Positions 24,076 to 32,749 of a stretch of 33,182 nucleotides of DNA are shown here, one piece after another (position 1 is the first letter of the stretch; the number at the start of each line of letters is the position of its first letter). The notes below the pieces were generated by a model, which ran no database searches, was not told the DNA's origin, and saw only the letters and a program-made list of their open reading frames with translations. The DNA is from Bacillota bacterium (lineage in GTDB: Bacteria; Bacillota; Clostridia; Christensenellales; SZUA-584). Where the stretch lies: positions 1 to 33,182 of the forward strand of contig JAEZHF010000090.1 in NCBI GenBank assembly GCA_023416745.1, read 5' to 3'. Made by a program: the position numbers and the translations under genes.

Positions 24076-27000
24076 CTATGGCATTAATACCAGCTGCATC
24101 TCCATCAACTTATGTTTATCATTTTCACTCAATTCGCTACTTAAGAAAGATAGCAAGTCTTCCTGCCGTGGTTGGCCGAATGCCAAACGATAAAGAGTCA
24201 ATATATCTTTTAATTGATCATATCGGCTTACTTCCTTACTGTAAGGAAGTATGGGAATTGTCCTTTGAATATGAGCATCACCTTCTTCAAATATCCAGAA
24301 CGGGATTAGATCATTGCTATCCTCAGGCTTTAGCATTGATGCTTGCTCAAAAAGCCATTGCCACACATCCCCTGTTTTCTTCCAGTGCGACCTGATATGG
24401 GGCAGCCCGTATTTTTGAACCAGATTCTTTCGAACCGCGAGCCCCTTATATCTTTGCACACGTCCTTCGCGCTGCTCCAAGTCCACCGGGTTTGAGGGGA
24501 GATTCCAGTGTACAACCGCATGACACCATGGATGAAAATCCAATCCTTCCTGCCCAATAGAGGTACTGACAAGTACAAAAGGTCTGAATGGAGAGTTGAA
24601 TGCGCTCTGTACGTCCTGTGCCCGTGTAAGTGAGGCCCCATTATCTCCTTTGAGTTCCCCAAACCTAAGTGCGAAATTGCATCGTATATTAAAATGGTCA
24701 ACGGAGAGACTCCCTGAGTCTGAAGAGAATTGATCCAATTGAACCCTTGAAGTTTTTAGCTTCAACGCCTCCATAAATGGGCGGAATGTTTCCTTGATAT
24801 CCTCGTTATTTGGATGATCCTTCGACTTGATATTTTCAGCATATAGATGGAATTGTTCATCAAGCACTGACTGTAAATTACCATCCATAGAATATTGCAA
24901 AACCTGACGCCAGTAATCATCTGAGGAAGTCTCTCCGCGAATCAGCATAGTGTTTTCTGGTTTATTGAAAAGTGTCCTAAACCCATCACCGATATCCGCA
25001 GCAAGTATAAACGCATTTTTCAGATCTATGTTTTTAACAGTTCGTTTTAGCGCTCTCAATGCACAAGTTCCTGGCCCTGCCAATGCGATTTGGGCTAATA
25101 CAAATGCAAGATCCCCCGGCATTCTGCCCAAAGACAATGTCTTTAAATCACGAGAGAGATCAATATGCTTTGACAAACCCGTATTCGTTTCCGATCGGCA
25201 CTTTTTCCACTCATTTATAAACGGGTATACCTCTTCGTCCTCAAAATATACGAGTGCTGCGCAATACCATAGATAATCTTCGGATCCGGTAACCGTTGGA
25301 GCTTCTATCGCATCAAGTTTCTTCTGTATCTTTTTTCGGGCTATCTCAAGGATCTTGTCTTGTGTTAATATCCCATCATACTCTACCGTAATATTTAAGG
25401 GGTCGATTTCTCTTGCCAGCCAATTACACGGCATCATCCATGCAAGCAGTGGCATCGTAGCCGGTTTCTCCTCCACCAAGCGAAACTCCAACAGTGATGC
25501 CAACTCAGAGAGCTTGCTATATTGCATATTCTGTCTGAAGGACTGCACCATTCTTCGCTCAGCTTCATAAGAAAGCAAAGTCGATACAGCATCGGGAACT
25601 GCATTCCAGCATGAAAATACAATCCTTTTTGATAGTTTTTCTGTTCCAGCATACACTCCTTCCAATGCATAGTAAGGCATCGATGGCGGCAACCATAATA
25701 GTTTCCACATATCTTTGCCAATGGTTTCGTCCATAAGGTATCGAAGCCTTGGGTTGGCAGGTTCTATTGGATAATAATCTTCAATCTGGCTTTTTGTTAT
25801 TATCTTGTCTTGCGAATCTTCGATAATATCCGTGATCTTCTCTGGGGTGATCTTAATCAATCTGTCGACTTTATCTCTTAATTGGTAGCCTTTAAGGTAA
25901 TTTAATAAGTACGGGCTCGACTTCCAATACTCTATGATGTTATGGGATTGCACAGCTTGCGCAACTTTTTGAAAACATATGGCATGTACAAAGTCATCAG
26001 CTTTCACTGATGCGATTTCGATATATTCCTTTAGCATCGCGTTGTGATTTTGAGTGATGTTCACCCTCTCCGTTCGGCACATCACTTCCATCAGTTTTTC
26101 TCTCAGTTCAGTAACAGCTGCGGCGGTAGAATCATTTGGAGAATTCATCGCGTGCCGGTAAGATCGAAGGGATCTATTAATAGATTGAACCTTCAAATCA
26201 TCGTGTTTAAACAGAAAAGATAAAGTGGTCATGAAATCCTGATAATGGTCTTCATCCTCTGCATTTAGTGTCATCATTTTATATGGCGTAGCTGAAAGAA
26301 GGAGCAACTTAACTTTGCCGTTTTGGTCGCTGTAATCAAACAATCTGTTTGCCAGTAACGCAGCATCGTCTTCACCATCGAGTATATTCCTAAACCTTTG
26401 AAACTCATCCATAATTATCAGATCCGGTTCAAGTGCTTGTATGCAGATACCCGCAAGAATGTGACGCAGCTTGCCAACCAGAATGTTTGCCTTATTGTTA
26501 TGCTCACTTGGCCAACTATTTCTGTTATATCTAAATAGGTATGTACAATCTGAGATTTCCTCCAGTAATACACTGTCGTTTTTGATTGTTGTGTAGTATT
26601 CTTCGGCTAATTTAATGTCATATTCAGGCTTTTTATCTAATTCAGTATCCCAGTTTTCTCGTGCAACTCTACGCCTCAGAAGATTTTTCAGCCCTTTTCG
26701 ATTAATCCTAGGTAAGTTTTTCAGCATATTATAGATAAGCTTTCGTTCATCCCACCTACCATCACTATTTCCTAAATTAAGTGATGTGTTCGGGGAAAAA
26801 CTGATAAAGTTAACCTTGGAACGATAATGCCCTACGTTTTCATTTAGCTGATTAACCGCCGTTGGCATCATTGTAAGCCTGTCTACATTCACAATAGATT
26901 GATTCTCCAGCACATTGAGCTTCTGAATATTTTGACGTGCAATTGCTGCATTTGAGCAAATATATATGATATCAAAACGCTCGACAGTATCCTGACAATG

Positions 27001-27183
27001 CTCAATCGCTTTTGCGATCACTCCACGCGCTACCATAGTTTTACCTAATCCAACTTCGTCAGCAACTAGAAATCTGTCTGTTTTATCAGAGATATAGAGC
27101 TGATCAAATATATATTCAACTGTATTCCTTTGAAAGTCCTTCAATGGTGCAAGCGCTTTTTCAGCATTAAATCTGTTTTCCAT
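24076..27183 (-). CDS. Large SNF2/DEAD-like helicase, probable defence ATPase
   Basis: This 1035-aa protein is a superfamily 2 helicase or translocase. Motif I is ADEVGLGKTMVA at residues 41-52, motif II is LIIMDEFQRF with DEFQ at 259-262 (DExQ rather than DEAH), and motif III is LLLLSATPY with SATP at 297-300. Motif V is VSTSIGQEGLDFH and motif VI is EQREGRVQRYKG (QREGRVQR at 904-911). About 600 residues of unassigned sequence separate the two RecA halves, far more than in minimal helicases. This large-insert SNF2-like layout is typical of helicases in defence systems such as DISARM and Dpd-like loci. Its ATG shares one base with the stop of the PLD gene (TAATG), so the two are made together. 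It is the last gene of the coupled trio. Confidence 0.88.
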   Translation of the reverse strand: MENRFNAEKALAPLKDFQRNTVEYIFDQLYISDKTDRFLVADEVGLGKTMVARGVIAKAIEHCQDTVERFDIIYICSNAAIARQNIQKLNVLENQSIVNVDRLTMMPTAVNQLNENVGHYRSKVNFISFSPNTSLNLGNSDGRWDERKLIYNMLKNLPRINRKGLKNLLRRRVARENWDTELDKKPEYDIKLAEEYYTTIKNDSVLLEEISDCTYLFRYNRNSWPSEHNNKANILVGKLRHILAGICIQALEPDLIIMDEFQRFRNILDGEDDAALLANRLFDYSDQNGKVKLLLLSATPYKMMTLNAEDEDHYQDFMTTLSFLFKHDDLKVQSINRSLRSYRHAMNSPNDSTAAAVTELREKLMEVMCRTERVNITQNHNAMLKEYIEIASVKADDFVHAICFQKVAQAVQSHNIIEYWKSSPYLLNYLKGYQLRDKVDRLIKITPEKITDIIEDSQDKIITKSQIEDYYPIEPANPRLRYLMDETIGKDMWKLLWLPPSMPYYALEGVYAGTEKLSKRIVFSCWNAVPDAVSTLLSYEAERRMVQSFRQNMQYSKLSELASLLEFRLVEEKPATMPLLAWMMPCNWLAREIDPLNITVEYDGILTQDKILEIARKKIQKKLDAIEAPTVTGSEDYLWYCAALVYFEDEEVYPFINEWKKCRSETNTGLSKHIDLSRDLKTLSLGRMPGDLAFVLAQIALAGPGTCALRALKRTVKNIDLKNAFILAADIGDGFRTLFNKPENTMLIRGETSSDDYWRQVLQYSMDGNLQSVLDEQFHLYAENIKSKDHPNNEDIKETFRPFMEALKLKTSRVQLDQFSSDSGSLSVDHFNIRCNFALRFGELKGDNGASLTRAQDVQSAFNSPFRPFVLVSTSIGQEGLDFHPWCHAVVHWNLPSNPVDLEQREGRVQRYKGLAVRKNLVQKYGLPHIRSHWKKTGDVWQWLFEQASMLKPEDSNDLIPFWIFEEGDAHIQRTIPILPYSKEVSRYDQLKDILTLYRLAFGQPRQEDLLSFLSSELSENDKHKLMEMQLVLMP

Positions 27184-28961
27184 TACACGATCTCCACCAG
27201 TTTTTCAATTTCTGCCCATAACAACTTAAAGTCCTCAGGTATGATGTCATTTTCAACTGAGGCAATCTTCTCTACCACAACCTTAATGTTGTAGAAGTTA
27301 GCTTTATCTTTTGCTAATGAATGAACCATTTCCTCAAGTAACGGGAGCTGGGGCATAGATCCATTTGATAACCATTTATTGTTGGATTTACGAAGCTGGC
27401 TTAATATATCATAGGCAGACAAGTCATCCTGACCACACAAAAGAAGATAAATATAACGAAGGAAATTCTGCTTGTTTGATATAATATGATTTATCAGCGC
27501 ACCTTCTCTGTCCGTCGGTGCATTCACAAGAGGCAGATTAAGAACGAACCTCAGTATATGTTGGTTATCCACCTGAATCTTGAACGCAATCAAGCCCGTA
27601 ACAGCTATTTTACTCATATACCCGAGGGTGTTTACCGCATTGTCTTCAATTTCCCTTTGATTCTGTTCCCCCAGTGTTATAGGCCATGCAAATATTTTGG
27701 CATCACCTTGAACAATAATATCATGCGGTTTATCAATAACAAGACTCAATTCCCATCGATCTTCATCTGCCTGATGACAGAATACCTGTAAGTGCTTTTT
27801 TACGATAATACTGCGGATCGATTGCATCAGTTCTTCCTTTGGATCCTCTTCCAATAACATGTCATCCCTGCGCTGATAGGGAAACAAATATTCTGATAAT
27901 CCTAGAAACCCCTCTTCTATCGTTCCGCCCATTTTTGACTTCTTCCCTTTTAAGCACGCCATCAGCTCGACATTAATTCCAAATTGCATTGCAGCATCTG
28001 TTGCATTTGCTGACCCCACATACATAGTTGAATAATACCCTTGGTTATACACCATAACTTTGGCGTGAAGCCCATTAAGTGCGTTAGCCTGTTCATCTGT
28101 TTCCTCGATTATATTATTGTCGGCTAATGTAAACACACTTCCGAACATCTCTAGCGTCTTATTGGCCAGCTTATCGAGTGTTTCATGCCGGGATATAAGG
28201 ATATTCGTTTCTCGGAATTCATTATTCACAAGGCTAGATAATGCTTTGTTGCTACAAAAAGGGGAAATAATCATCCTTGATGTGCCTTGGAGATTAGGGA
28301 AGACTGGTTTATCCTGCAACCCAAATACCATGAAATCTATTTCTTGTATGCCATCTGGATATTGCCAAACGACCATATCCAGTCCCGATAATAATTCCTC
28401 TATCTTCTGCTTTCTCTTTGATGTAATATGCTTGTTATTTGCTAAGACTGCCCCAAACAAATCCTTAATGGGCATGTTTTGCTTAGTGTTTTCATGTTTC
28501 ATTGTCCTGTTCTCATCAAGACAAAGACACATATCCCAGCTGTTATCAAATGTAATATTCCGAGATGAAATAATTAAACGATGCCAATAGTTGTTCGGAT
28601 AATCATTTTCAACATACCGAATCAGCCAACATTTAGGATGAAATGCACCGCCGTTCGGGGCAAAGCATTCGTGTAGCATCGGCTCCAGTAAGCTGTACAT
28701 CTCGTGAGTGACCCTTGGGTATATCATCCTACCTTTATCGATGAAAATATCTATTCTGTCCGCTGTTCTGCGAATTGCTTCATATAGCATAATTCCTTCT
28801 TTAAAATCTTCGGCAATATCAAACGCTGCGAAATGAAGGGGAATCGTAAGCGCCATCAATGGATCAAGCGAAAAGCTTGTGGCTACCGCCCTATCCAAGC
28901 AGTACCCTACGGGCGGTTTTATCATCATCGAATATAGATTCCTATTTGAAGGGTCTAGCAC
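27183..28961 (-). CDS. PLD-like nuclease-type protein of the defence trio
   Basis: This 592-aa protein carries two half-sites of the phospholipase D fold. The first is FHPKCWLIRY (H108, K110) followed by LIISSRNITFDN. The second is LHAKVMVYN (H299, K301) followed by MYVGSANATDAAM (GSAN at 316-319). The H-x-K plus S/GSxN pattern is that of PLD-type phosphodiesterases, which in restriction and defence proteins cut DNA. The position of the usual aspartate after the second HxK is an asparagine. The C-terminal ~270 residues are unassigned. The start is GTG with GGGGGTGAG upstream, and the frame overlaps the preceding gene by seven bases. The helicase gene begins on its stop codon. Confidence 0.85.
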   Translation of the reverse strand: MLDPSNRNLYSMMIKPPVGYCLDRAVATSFSLDPLMALTIPLHFAAFDIAEDFKEGIMLYEAIRRTADRIDIFIDKGRMIYPRVTHEMYSLLEPMLHECFAPNGGAFHPKCWLIRYVENDYPNNYWHRLIISSRNITFDNSWDMCLCLDENRTMKHENTKQNMPIKDLFGAVLANNKHITSKRKQKIEELLSGLDMVVWQYPDGIQEIDFMVFGLQDKPVFPNLQGTSRMIISPFCSNKALSSLVNNEFRETNILISRHETLDKLANKTLEMFGSVFTLADNNIIEETDEQANALNGLHAKVMVYNQGYYSTMYVGSANATDAAMQFGINVELMACLKGKKSKMGGTIEEGFLGLSEYLFPYQRRDDMLLEEDPKEELMQSIRSIIVKKHLQVFCHQADEDRWELSLVIDKPHDIIVQGDAKIFAWPITLGEQNQREIEDNAVNTLGYMSKIAVTGLIAFKIQVDNQHILRFVLNLPLVNAPTDREGALINHIISNKQNFLRYIYLLLCGQDDLSAYDILSQLRKSNNKWLSNGSMPQLPLLEEMVHSLAKDKANFYNIKVVVEKIASVENDIIPEDFKLLWAEIEKLVEIV

Positions 28962-30184
28962 TCTGACTCACCCCCTAAACCATCATACAAATCATTAAGG
29001 ATGTTTTGAACGTTATCCCATCTGTTATCCATAAATCTGGTGCCAGAGCCTCCGCTCCAGTTATCCAGCATATGAAGATTTGAGAAACGTGATCGTCCCC
29101 TCTTCAATTGTGCCTCTCGTTTATATATCAATTCTCTCGCGGTTTGATTATTCGCTACAAAAGAATTGCTTGTTGAAACTTTATACCACTCTTCGACAAA
29201 ACTCCGCGTAGTTGGCGATATACTATGAGGTGATAGAGGATAATTACAGGTATTCCAGAAATCCTCCATATCCCAATCAACACCTTCGCGAATGCATTCT
29301 TCAAATCCTATTAATTCCTTTGTATATAAATCGATTAAATCGTCTCTCTTTATTCTCTCTGCGAGCATAAGATTGTACAAAAATGCAGCGCCTTGCATAA
29401 AAACTGCGAAATTAAAGGCATGATCAACCTGAGCCTTGTGATTGTTTGTAAAATCATTATAGAGCGGATGGTCTATGGGATGGTCAATGTCCGTTTTACA
29501 ACCATTTATCACCAGCCATGCAAGCAAACTGTTGTTTTGTGTGAGTACAATTCGGTCCTTAATATACTCTGCTTCTTCTAATGAAAGCCTGAATGAGGCT
29601 TTTTGAGGGAAACCTATTGGGACAGGCGGAAGCCCTTCATTCCATGTCCGCGTCAGAATACTCCTGTCATCTTGCCAATCATCTCTGTCCTTTCGCGAGA
29701 GTTTAACTTCCTCATAACAGCTTTTTGCAGTGTATACGTTATTGATTATGGCATGGTATTCTTCTCTTGATTTCTGCAGTTCGAATATTCCCCAGCTTCG
29801 CAACCCTGACCAGTAAATTAAGCTTGGAAGTGTCTTTAGCCCAACACCTACTCTTGATCCGATAATTCTCTTAGTATCGTCACTGTTTTTTAATGTCTCG
29901 ATCAGCGTACGCTCATCTCTATCAGCAAGCTTAGCGAAATATTCAGGCTTTGCTTTTCGATTTTCTAGGTCTTTGTATATCCAGGCAATAAATAGAAAGT
30001 ATTTTAACCGGGTTTGCAACGTACTTACGCCAGGAAACATTAGATCAGAGATACTATCTCTTATCGCCCCAATTCCCATCTCATCCCGACTATCCTGTGC
30101 CTGAAACATAGCAAGCGCCTTCATACTGTCTTCGCGTTCTTTACTGCTGTAGTCAATCCATGATAGAGTCGATGTTGGTGCCAT
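28955..30184 (-). CDS. DUF6361-type protein, first gene of the coupled defence trio
   Basis: This 409-aa protein matches my memory of the uncharacterised DUF6361 family. Its N-terminus reads LSWIDYSSKERE (about 7-18), RDEMGIGAIRDSISDLMFPG (33-52) and STLQTRLKYFLFIAWIY (54-70), which are the conserved blocks. No catalytic motif is visible and the rest is mostly helical. The ATG has AGAGG eight bases upstream. It overlaps the PLD gene by seven bases, and the three genes (this one, PLD, helicase) form one tightly coupled unit. I infer it to be a structural or sensing subunit working with the nuclease and helicase. The DUF number is from memory and not verified. Confidence 0.8.
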   Translation of the reverse strand: MAPTSTLSWIDYSSKEREDSMKALAMFQAQDSRDEMGIGAIRDSISDLMFPGVSTLQTRLKYFLFIAWIYKDLENRKAKPEYFAKLADRDERTLIETLKNSDDTKRIIGSRVGVGLKTLPSLIYWSGLRSWGIFELQKSREEYHAIINNVYTAKSCYEEVKLSRKDRDDWQDDRSILTRTWNEGLPPVPIGFPQKASFRLSLEEAEYIKDRIVLTQNNSLLAWLVINGCKTDIDHPIDHPLYNDFTNNHKAQVDHAFNFAVFMQGAAFLYNLMLAERIKRDDLIDLYTKELIGFEECIREGVDWDMEDFWNTCNYPLSPHSISPTTRSFVEEWYKVSTSNSFVANNQTARELIYKREAQLKRGRSRFSNLHMLDNWSGGSGTRFMDNRWDNVQNILNDLYDGLGGESEC

Positions 30185-30309
30185 TCTACAGACCTCTTTA
30201 GCTTTTTTATTTGAAGGAGCTTATTATAGGGTGATAATTACTGGCTAACTATTCATGGCTGGGCAACAAGAATACGATCCATATCAGAGCCACGTCGACT
30301 GCCGCTCCC

Positions 30310-31017
30310 CTAATCCTTATTCAGTGTCTGTGCCGTTTTAAGCGCTTTTTGCCATATAGCACATAACGCGTAATAGGCCATAAATGCAGGCATACCTTCT
30401 GCCGCGGGGTGATAGTAATCTAGAATAGTGATGCCTTTGTATATATAAAAGCAGTTTGGGTTATAGTTACCCTTCTTGTTAATGGCATTTCCACAATAGA
30501 AACTGTTTAAATGCCCAAATGTATACCCGCAAATTATCACCGTTGGATTTATTAGATCAATTTGCTCCGTTAAAAGATCGGCATCGGCATCAGCGTAATG
30601 CTGAAGATCAGTTTCTGAAGACGACTTTTGCCCACCGCTCTTCTTAATATTCACCACTGCGATGCGCTGAATCTCCGCTTTTCTTTTTTGTTTATCCTTA
30701 TCGTTATAAATTTCGGTGAAGTCTGCAATCCTTTCCTTCGTTGTGTTGCGAATTCCATAGCTCCATTCGGCGACACGCGGCCACATCACATCCCAAGGAC
30801 CGTAATCGCGTAGTTTCTGCGACAAATCAAACGTATCATAAGGCTTGGTATGATACGCCTCCTTAAGTAAAAACAAAACCCGCTCATCCTGTTTGAACCA
30901 TTCCTCAGGATTTACTATCCCGTCTTTGTTAAACGGCAGAACATTTTTATGCAACTCGCGCTTTTGCCAGCGTCCGAACAATTCCTCACGACGTTGGTTA
31001 TATTCAGCAGCATTCAT
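30310..31017 (-). CDS. Uracil-DNA-glycosylase-like fold protein
   Basis: This 235-aa protein has the order of motifs of the UDG superfamily but with altered active-site residues. ERVLFLLKEA (45-54) takes the place of the first strand and water-activating loop, VVNIKKSGG (121-129) follows, then NPTVIICGYTFGH (157-169) and the late ILDYYHPA (198-205), equivalent to the family's HPS/HPA motif that grips DNA. It lacks the usual GQDPYH or GxxPG sequence, so glycosylase activity on uracil is not assured. The ATG has AAAGGAG nine bases upstream. It lies between the broken SMC-like gene (32 bases) and the DUF6361-type gene (125 bases) on the same strand, suggesting it belongs to the same cluster. Confidence 0.65.
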   Translation of the reverse strand: MNAAEYNQRREELFGRWQKRELHKNVLPFNKDGIVNPEEWFKQDERVLFLLKEAYHTKPYDTFDLSQKLRDYGPWDVMWPRVAEWSYGIRNTTKERIADFTEIYNDKDKQKRKAEIQRIAVVNIKKSGGQKSSSETDLQHYADADADLLTEQIDLINPTVIICGYTFGHLNSFYCGNAINKKGNYNPNCFYIYKGITILDYYHPAAEGMPAFMAYYALCAIWQKALKTAQTLNKD

Positions 31018-31049
31018 GCCAATACTCTCCTTTCTATGATCATACCATT

Positions 31050-32136
31050 TTATTCCTTGCGCAGCAACAGCAGCGTCAGCGCATCACGGAAACGGCGCCG
31101 TGAATGCCTGTAAGAATAGTATGCAGTTCGGATTTCTGTCCTATATCCGGCGGGCTCCAGTGTATAGATCGATCCGCCGCTTACGCTAAGGCAATCAGCT
31201 ACACCGTTTTCTATAGCGGCATAATCGAGCAGAATAAAGACATGTGGGGCAAATTTATGCACGATAGATGCGGCTCTGCACGCCATATCTATTTGCATTT
31301 GTGAAAATGGATCATCCAATATAAGCGGAATAGGAAGCTGTGGCGTATGGGATGATATCCATCTCGATAGCGCCAATGCATATGCTAATCTTAATGCACT
31401 TCGTTCACTGCATGAAGCATAATCTGTAACATCCTCACCGAAGGCATACAACCGTGGCTCAAATTCTTTAGTAAGATATGTTGAATGTTGTTTTTAATGC
31501 ACAGATTAGCTTAAACGTTTGATTTAACGTCCTCGCAATAGCTCGATATGCTTCCTCTAATCCATTGGCTCCTTTAAGATCGATTAGCGCTTCCCTTATT
31601 TTTTCTACTTTTGGTAATGAATTTTCGCCATCATAAAACAATATTGGTATTAACTCTCTAGGCACAATCTCTTCAAAGCTTTGTTTAATGAGTATATTTG
31701 GTCCTAAGTCCATCCAATGGCTCTCATCAAGTGCTTCAGGCCCATTTTCTCCAAACTGGTACCTTATTGATGATCCATAGCCCACTAAACCATAGTCGCC
31801 AAGATAATGGACTTGCGCCTTTGCCTCTGTGTACTCAAACCTATGGTTAATACCCGAAGCACCCAGCAGCTTCTCTCTTGACCATTCACTTGGCAGGTCG
31901 CCATAGAATGCCCATTCCATAGATTCTCTTAGCGTGCTTTTTCCTGTACCGGGTTTTCCAAAAACGACTGTAACATTATTATGCACACGCCTTGACACTG
32001 CGGGGTTGATGATCTGTGGAAGCCTATCTGTTTCACCACCATTATCATCCGCCGCGAAACAGTATATGTTCTCCAACTGTATACATGCGATGTGAAGGCC
32101 TCGTGCTAATCGACCGGCGTGTGTCTGAGCATTCAT
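31050..32136 (-). pseudogene. SMC/DndD-like ATPase gene broken by internal deletion and frameshift
   Basis: Two frames carry the two ends of one ATPase. The first (32136 to about 31500) begins at an ATG with GGGAG upstream and holds the P-loop FGKPGTGKST (residues 59-68), then WAFYG and PILFYDGEN, the latter reminiscent of DndD. It runs out of sense after ARTLNQTF and stops at 31468. The second (about 31493 to 31050, another frame) resumes with TKEFEPRLYAFGEDV, a signature-like SERSALRLAYALALSR and Walker B PIPLILDDPFSQ. DndD-type and SMC-like proteins have several hundred residues of coiled coil between these halves; here they are gone and the frame changes. It is probably inactive, unless the two parts are made separately. 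Confidence 0.7.
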
Positions 32137-32223
32137 GCCTGTTCTCCCGATAGTATTTATAGCAAAGCATAACAATGTATCTGTACTAAATTTCGTACTA
32201 TCTCGAAGTGCTATTGAGATCAT

Positions 32224-32282
32224 GCCACTATTTGTGCCACTACAGGCCACCAAAACAGACAAAATGCCACTAAAACAGACAA
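32224..32282. repeat. Cluster of GCCAC repeats, possible IS end
   Basis: GCCAC occurs at 32224, 32236, 32246 and 32266. The 32246 and 32266 copies extend to a shared GCCAC(C/T)AAAACAGACAA. An inverted GTGGC lies at about 32295. Multiple short repeats of this kind are found at the ends of IS21-family elements as transposase binding sites, but no transposase gene is present, so this is at most an orphan end. The rest of the 235 bases between the broken ATPase gene and the right attachment site holds no gene. Confidence 0.4.
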
Positions 32283-32371
32283 CAATACAGGACAGTGGCA
32301 GAATGCCAGAATGCCGATGAAACCTGACGATTCTACACCAAAACATACCAAGGAATATCTGCTATATAAGC

Positions 32372-32417
32372 CTACGAATCAAAAGGTCGTGGGTTCGAAT
32401 CCCTCCGGGCACGCCAA
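32372..32417 (+). repeat. Right attachment site (attR), duplicate of tRNA-Arg 3' end
   Basis: Perfect 46-bp copy of 22834-22879 in the same orientation. The sequence before it does not complete a tRNA, so it is the displaced 3' end of the original gene and marks the island's right border. Confidence 0.9.
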
Positions 32418-32460
32418 AATCTACAATAGGACACAAAAAAACAAGTTCCTATCAAAAGTT

Positions 32461-32487
32461 TAGCACATCCGGTTTTCGGATGTGCTA
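32461..32487. terminator. Strong hairpin beside attR
   Basis: TAGCACATCCG pairs perfectly with CGGATGTGCTA (11 bp) around a 5-base loop. T-rich tails are weak on both strands. It could be the original terminator of tRNA-Arg, displaced by the island, or the terminator of the minus-strand recombinase remnant. Confidence 0.5.
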
Positions 32488-32530
32488 TTACTATATCACC
32501 ATAAAAATCGTATATCAATGTTGCGCAGAT

Positions 32531-32749
32531 TTAATCATCAAGGGCAGCGCAGTATTGCCCGATCTCATCCCTGAACTTAAAGTTGACCGATATATTCTTG
32601 TCGCCATCCACATAGATTTCATCTACCAACTTAGAAAGCACTTTTCGGTTAATATCAGTAATATCCTTGAATCTCATGTAATGCTGCACAGCCTCACATG
32701 GCATATCACCTGTCGTTTCAAACGAGCATATTTGCTCCCGTATACCTTC
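32531..32749 (-). pseudogene. C-terminal remnant of a serine site-specific recombinase
   Basis: On the minus strand 72 codons read to a TAA at 32531-32533, with no start codon at a sensible place and a stop immediately upstream. The end, ITDINRKVLSKLVDEIYV, DGDKNISVNFKFRDEIG, is the typical C-terminus of large serine recombinases (the xxLVdrIyVygdkxIxIxFKF pattern); EAVQHYMRFKD before it fits the preceding helix. The catalytic domain is absent. It lies 114 bases outside the right attachment site and may be what is left of an integrase that once served this or another element. The serine-recombinase reading is from pattern recognition. Confidence 0.55.

Larger units (their letters stand above)
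22834..32417. mobile_element. 9.5-kb genomic island integrated in tRNA-Arg(ACG)
   Basis: The island is bounded by perfect 46-bp direct repeats, one completing the tRNA. Its DNA is clearly AT-richer than the preceding 22 kb. Cargo on the minus strand is a candidate defence cluster (broken SMC-like ATPase, UDG-like protein, DUF6361-type protein, PLD-like nuclease, SNF2-like helicase). At the left end two gene fragments meet. No integrase, replication or conjugation gene is recognisable between the repeats, so the island is either a satellite mobilised in trans or a deletion remnant. A serine-recombinase C-terminus remains just beyond the right repeat. Confidence 0.85.

Noticed and set aside
24076..30184. 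Type I restriction or classical DISARM/BREX locus
   Set aside because: No methyltransferase, specificity subunit, DUF1998 or PglZ-type gene is present; only the helicase plus PLD pairing is reminiscent of DISARM.
32137..32346. N-terminal 70-residue extension of the SMC-like fragment
   Set aside because: It is a translation of the GCCAC repeat array; the ATG at 32136 has its own ribosome binding site.
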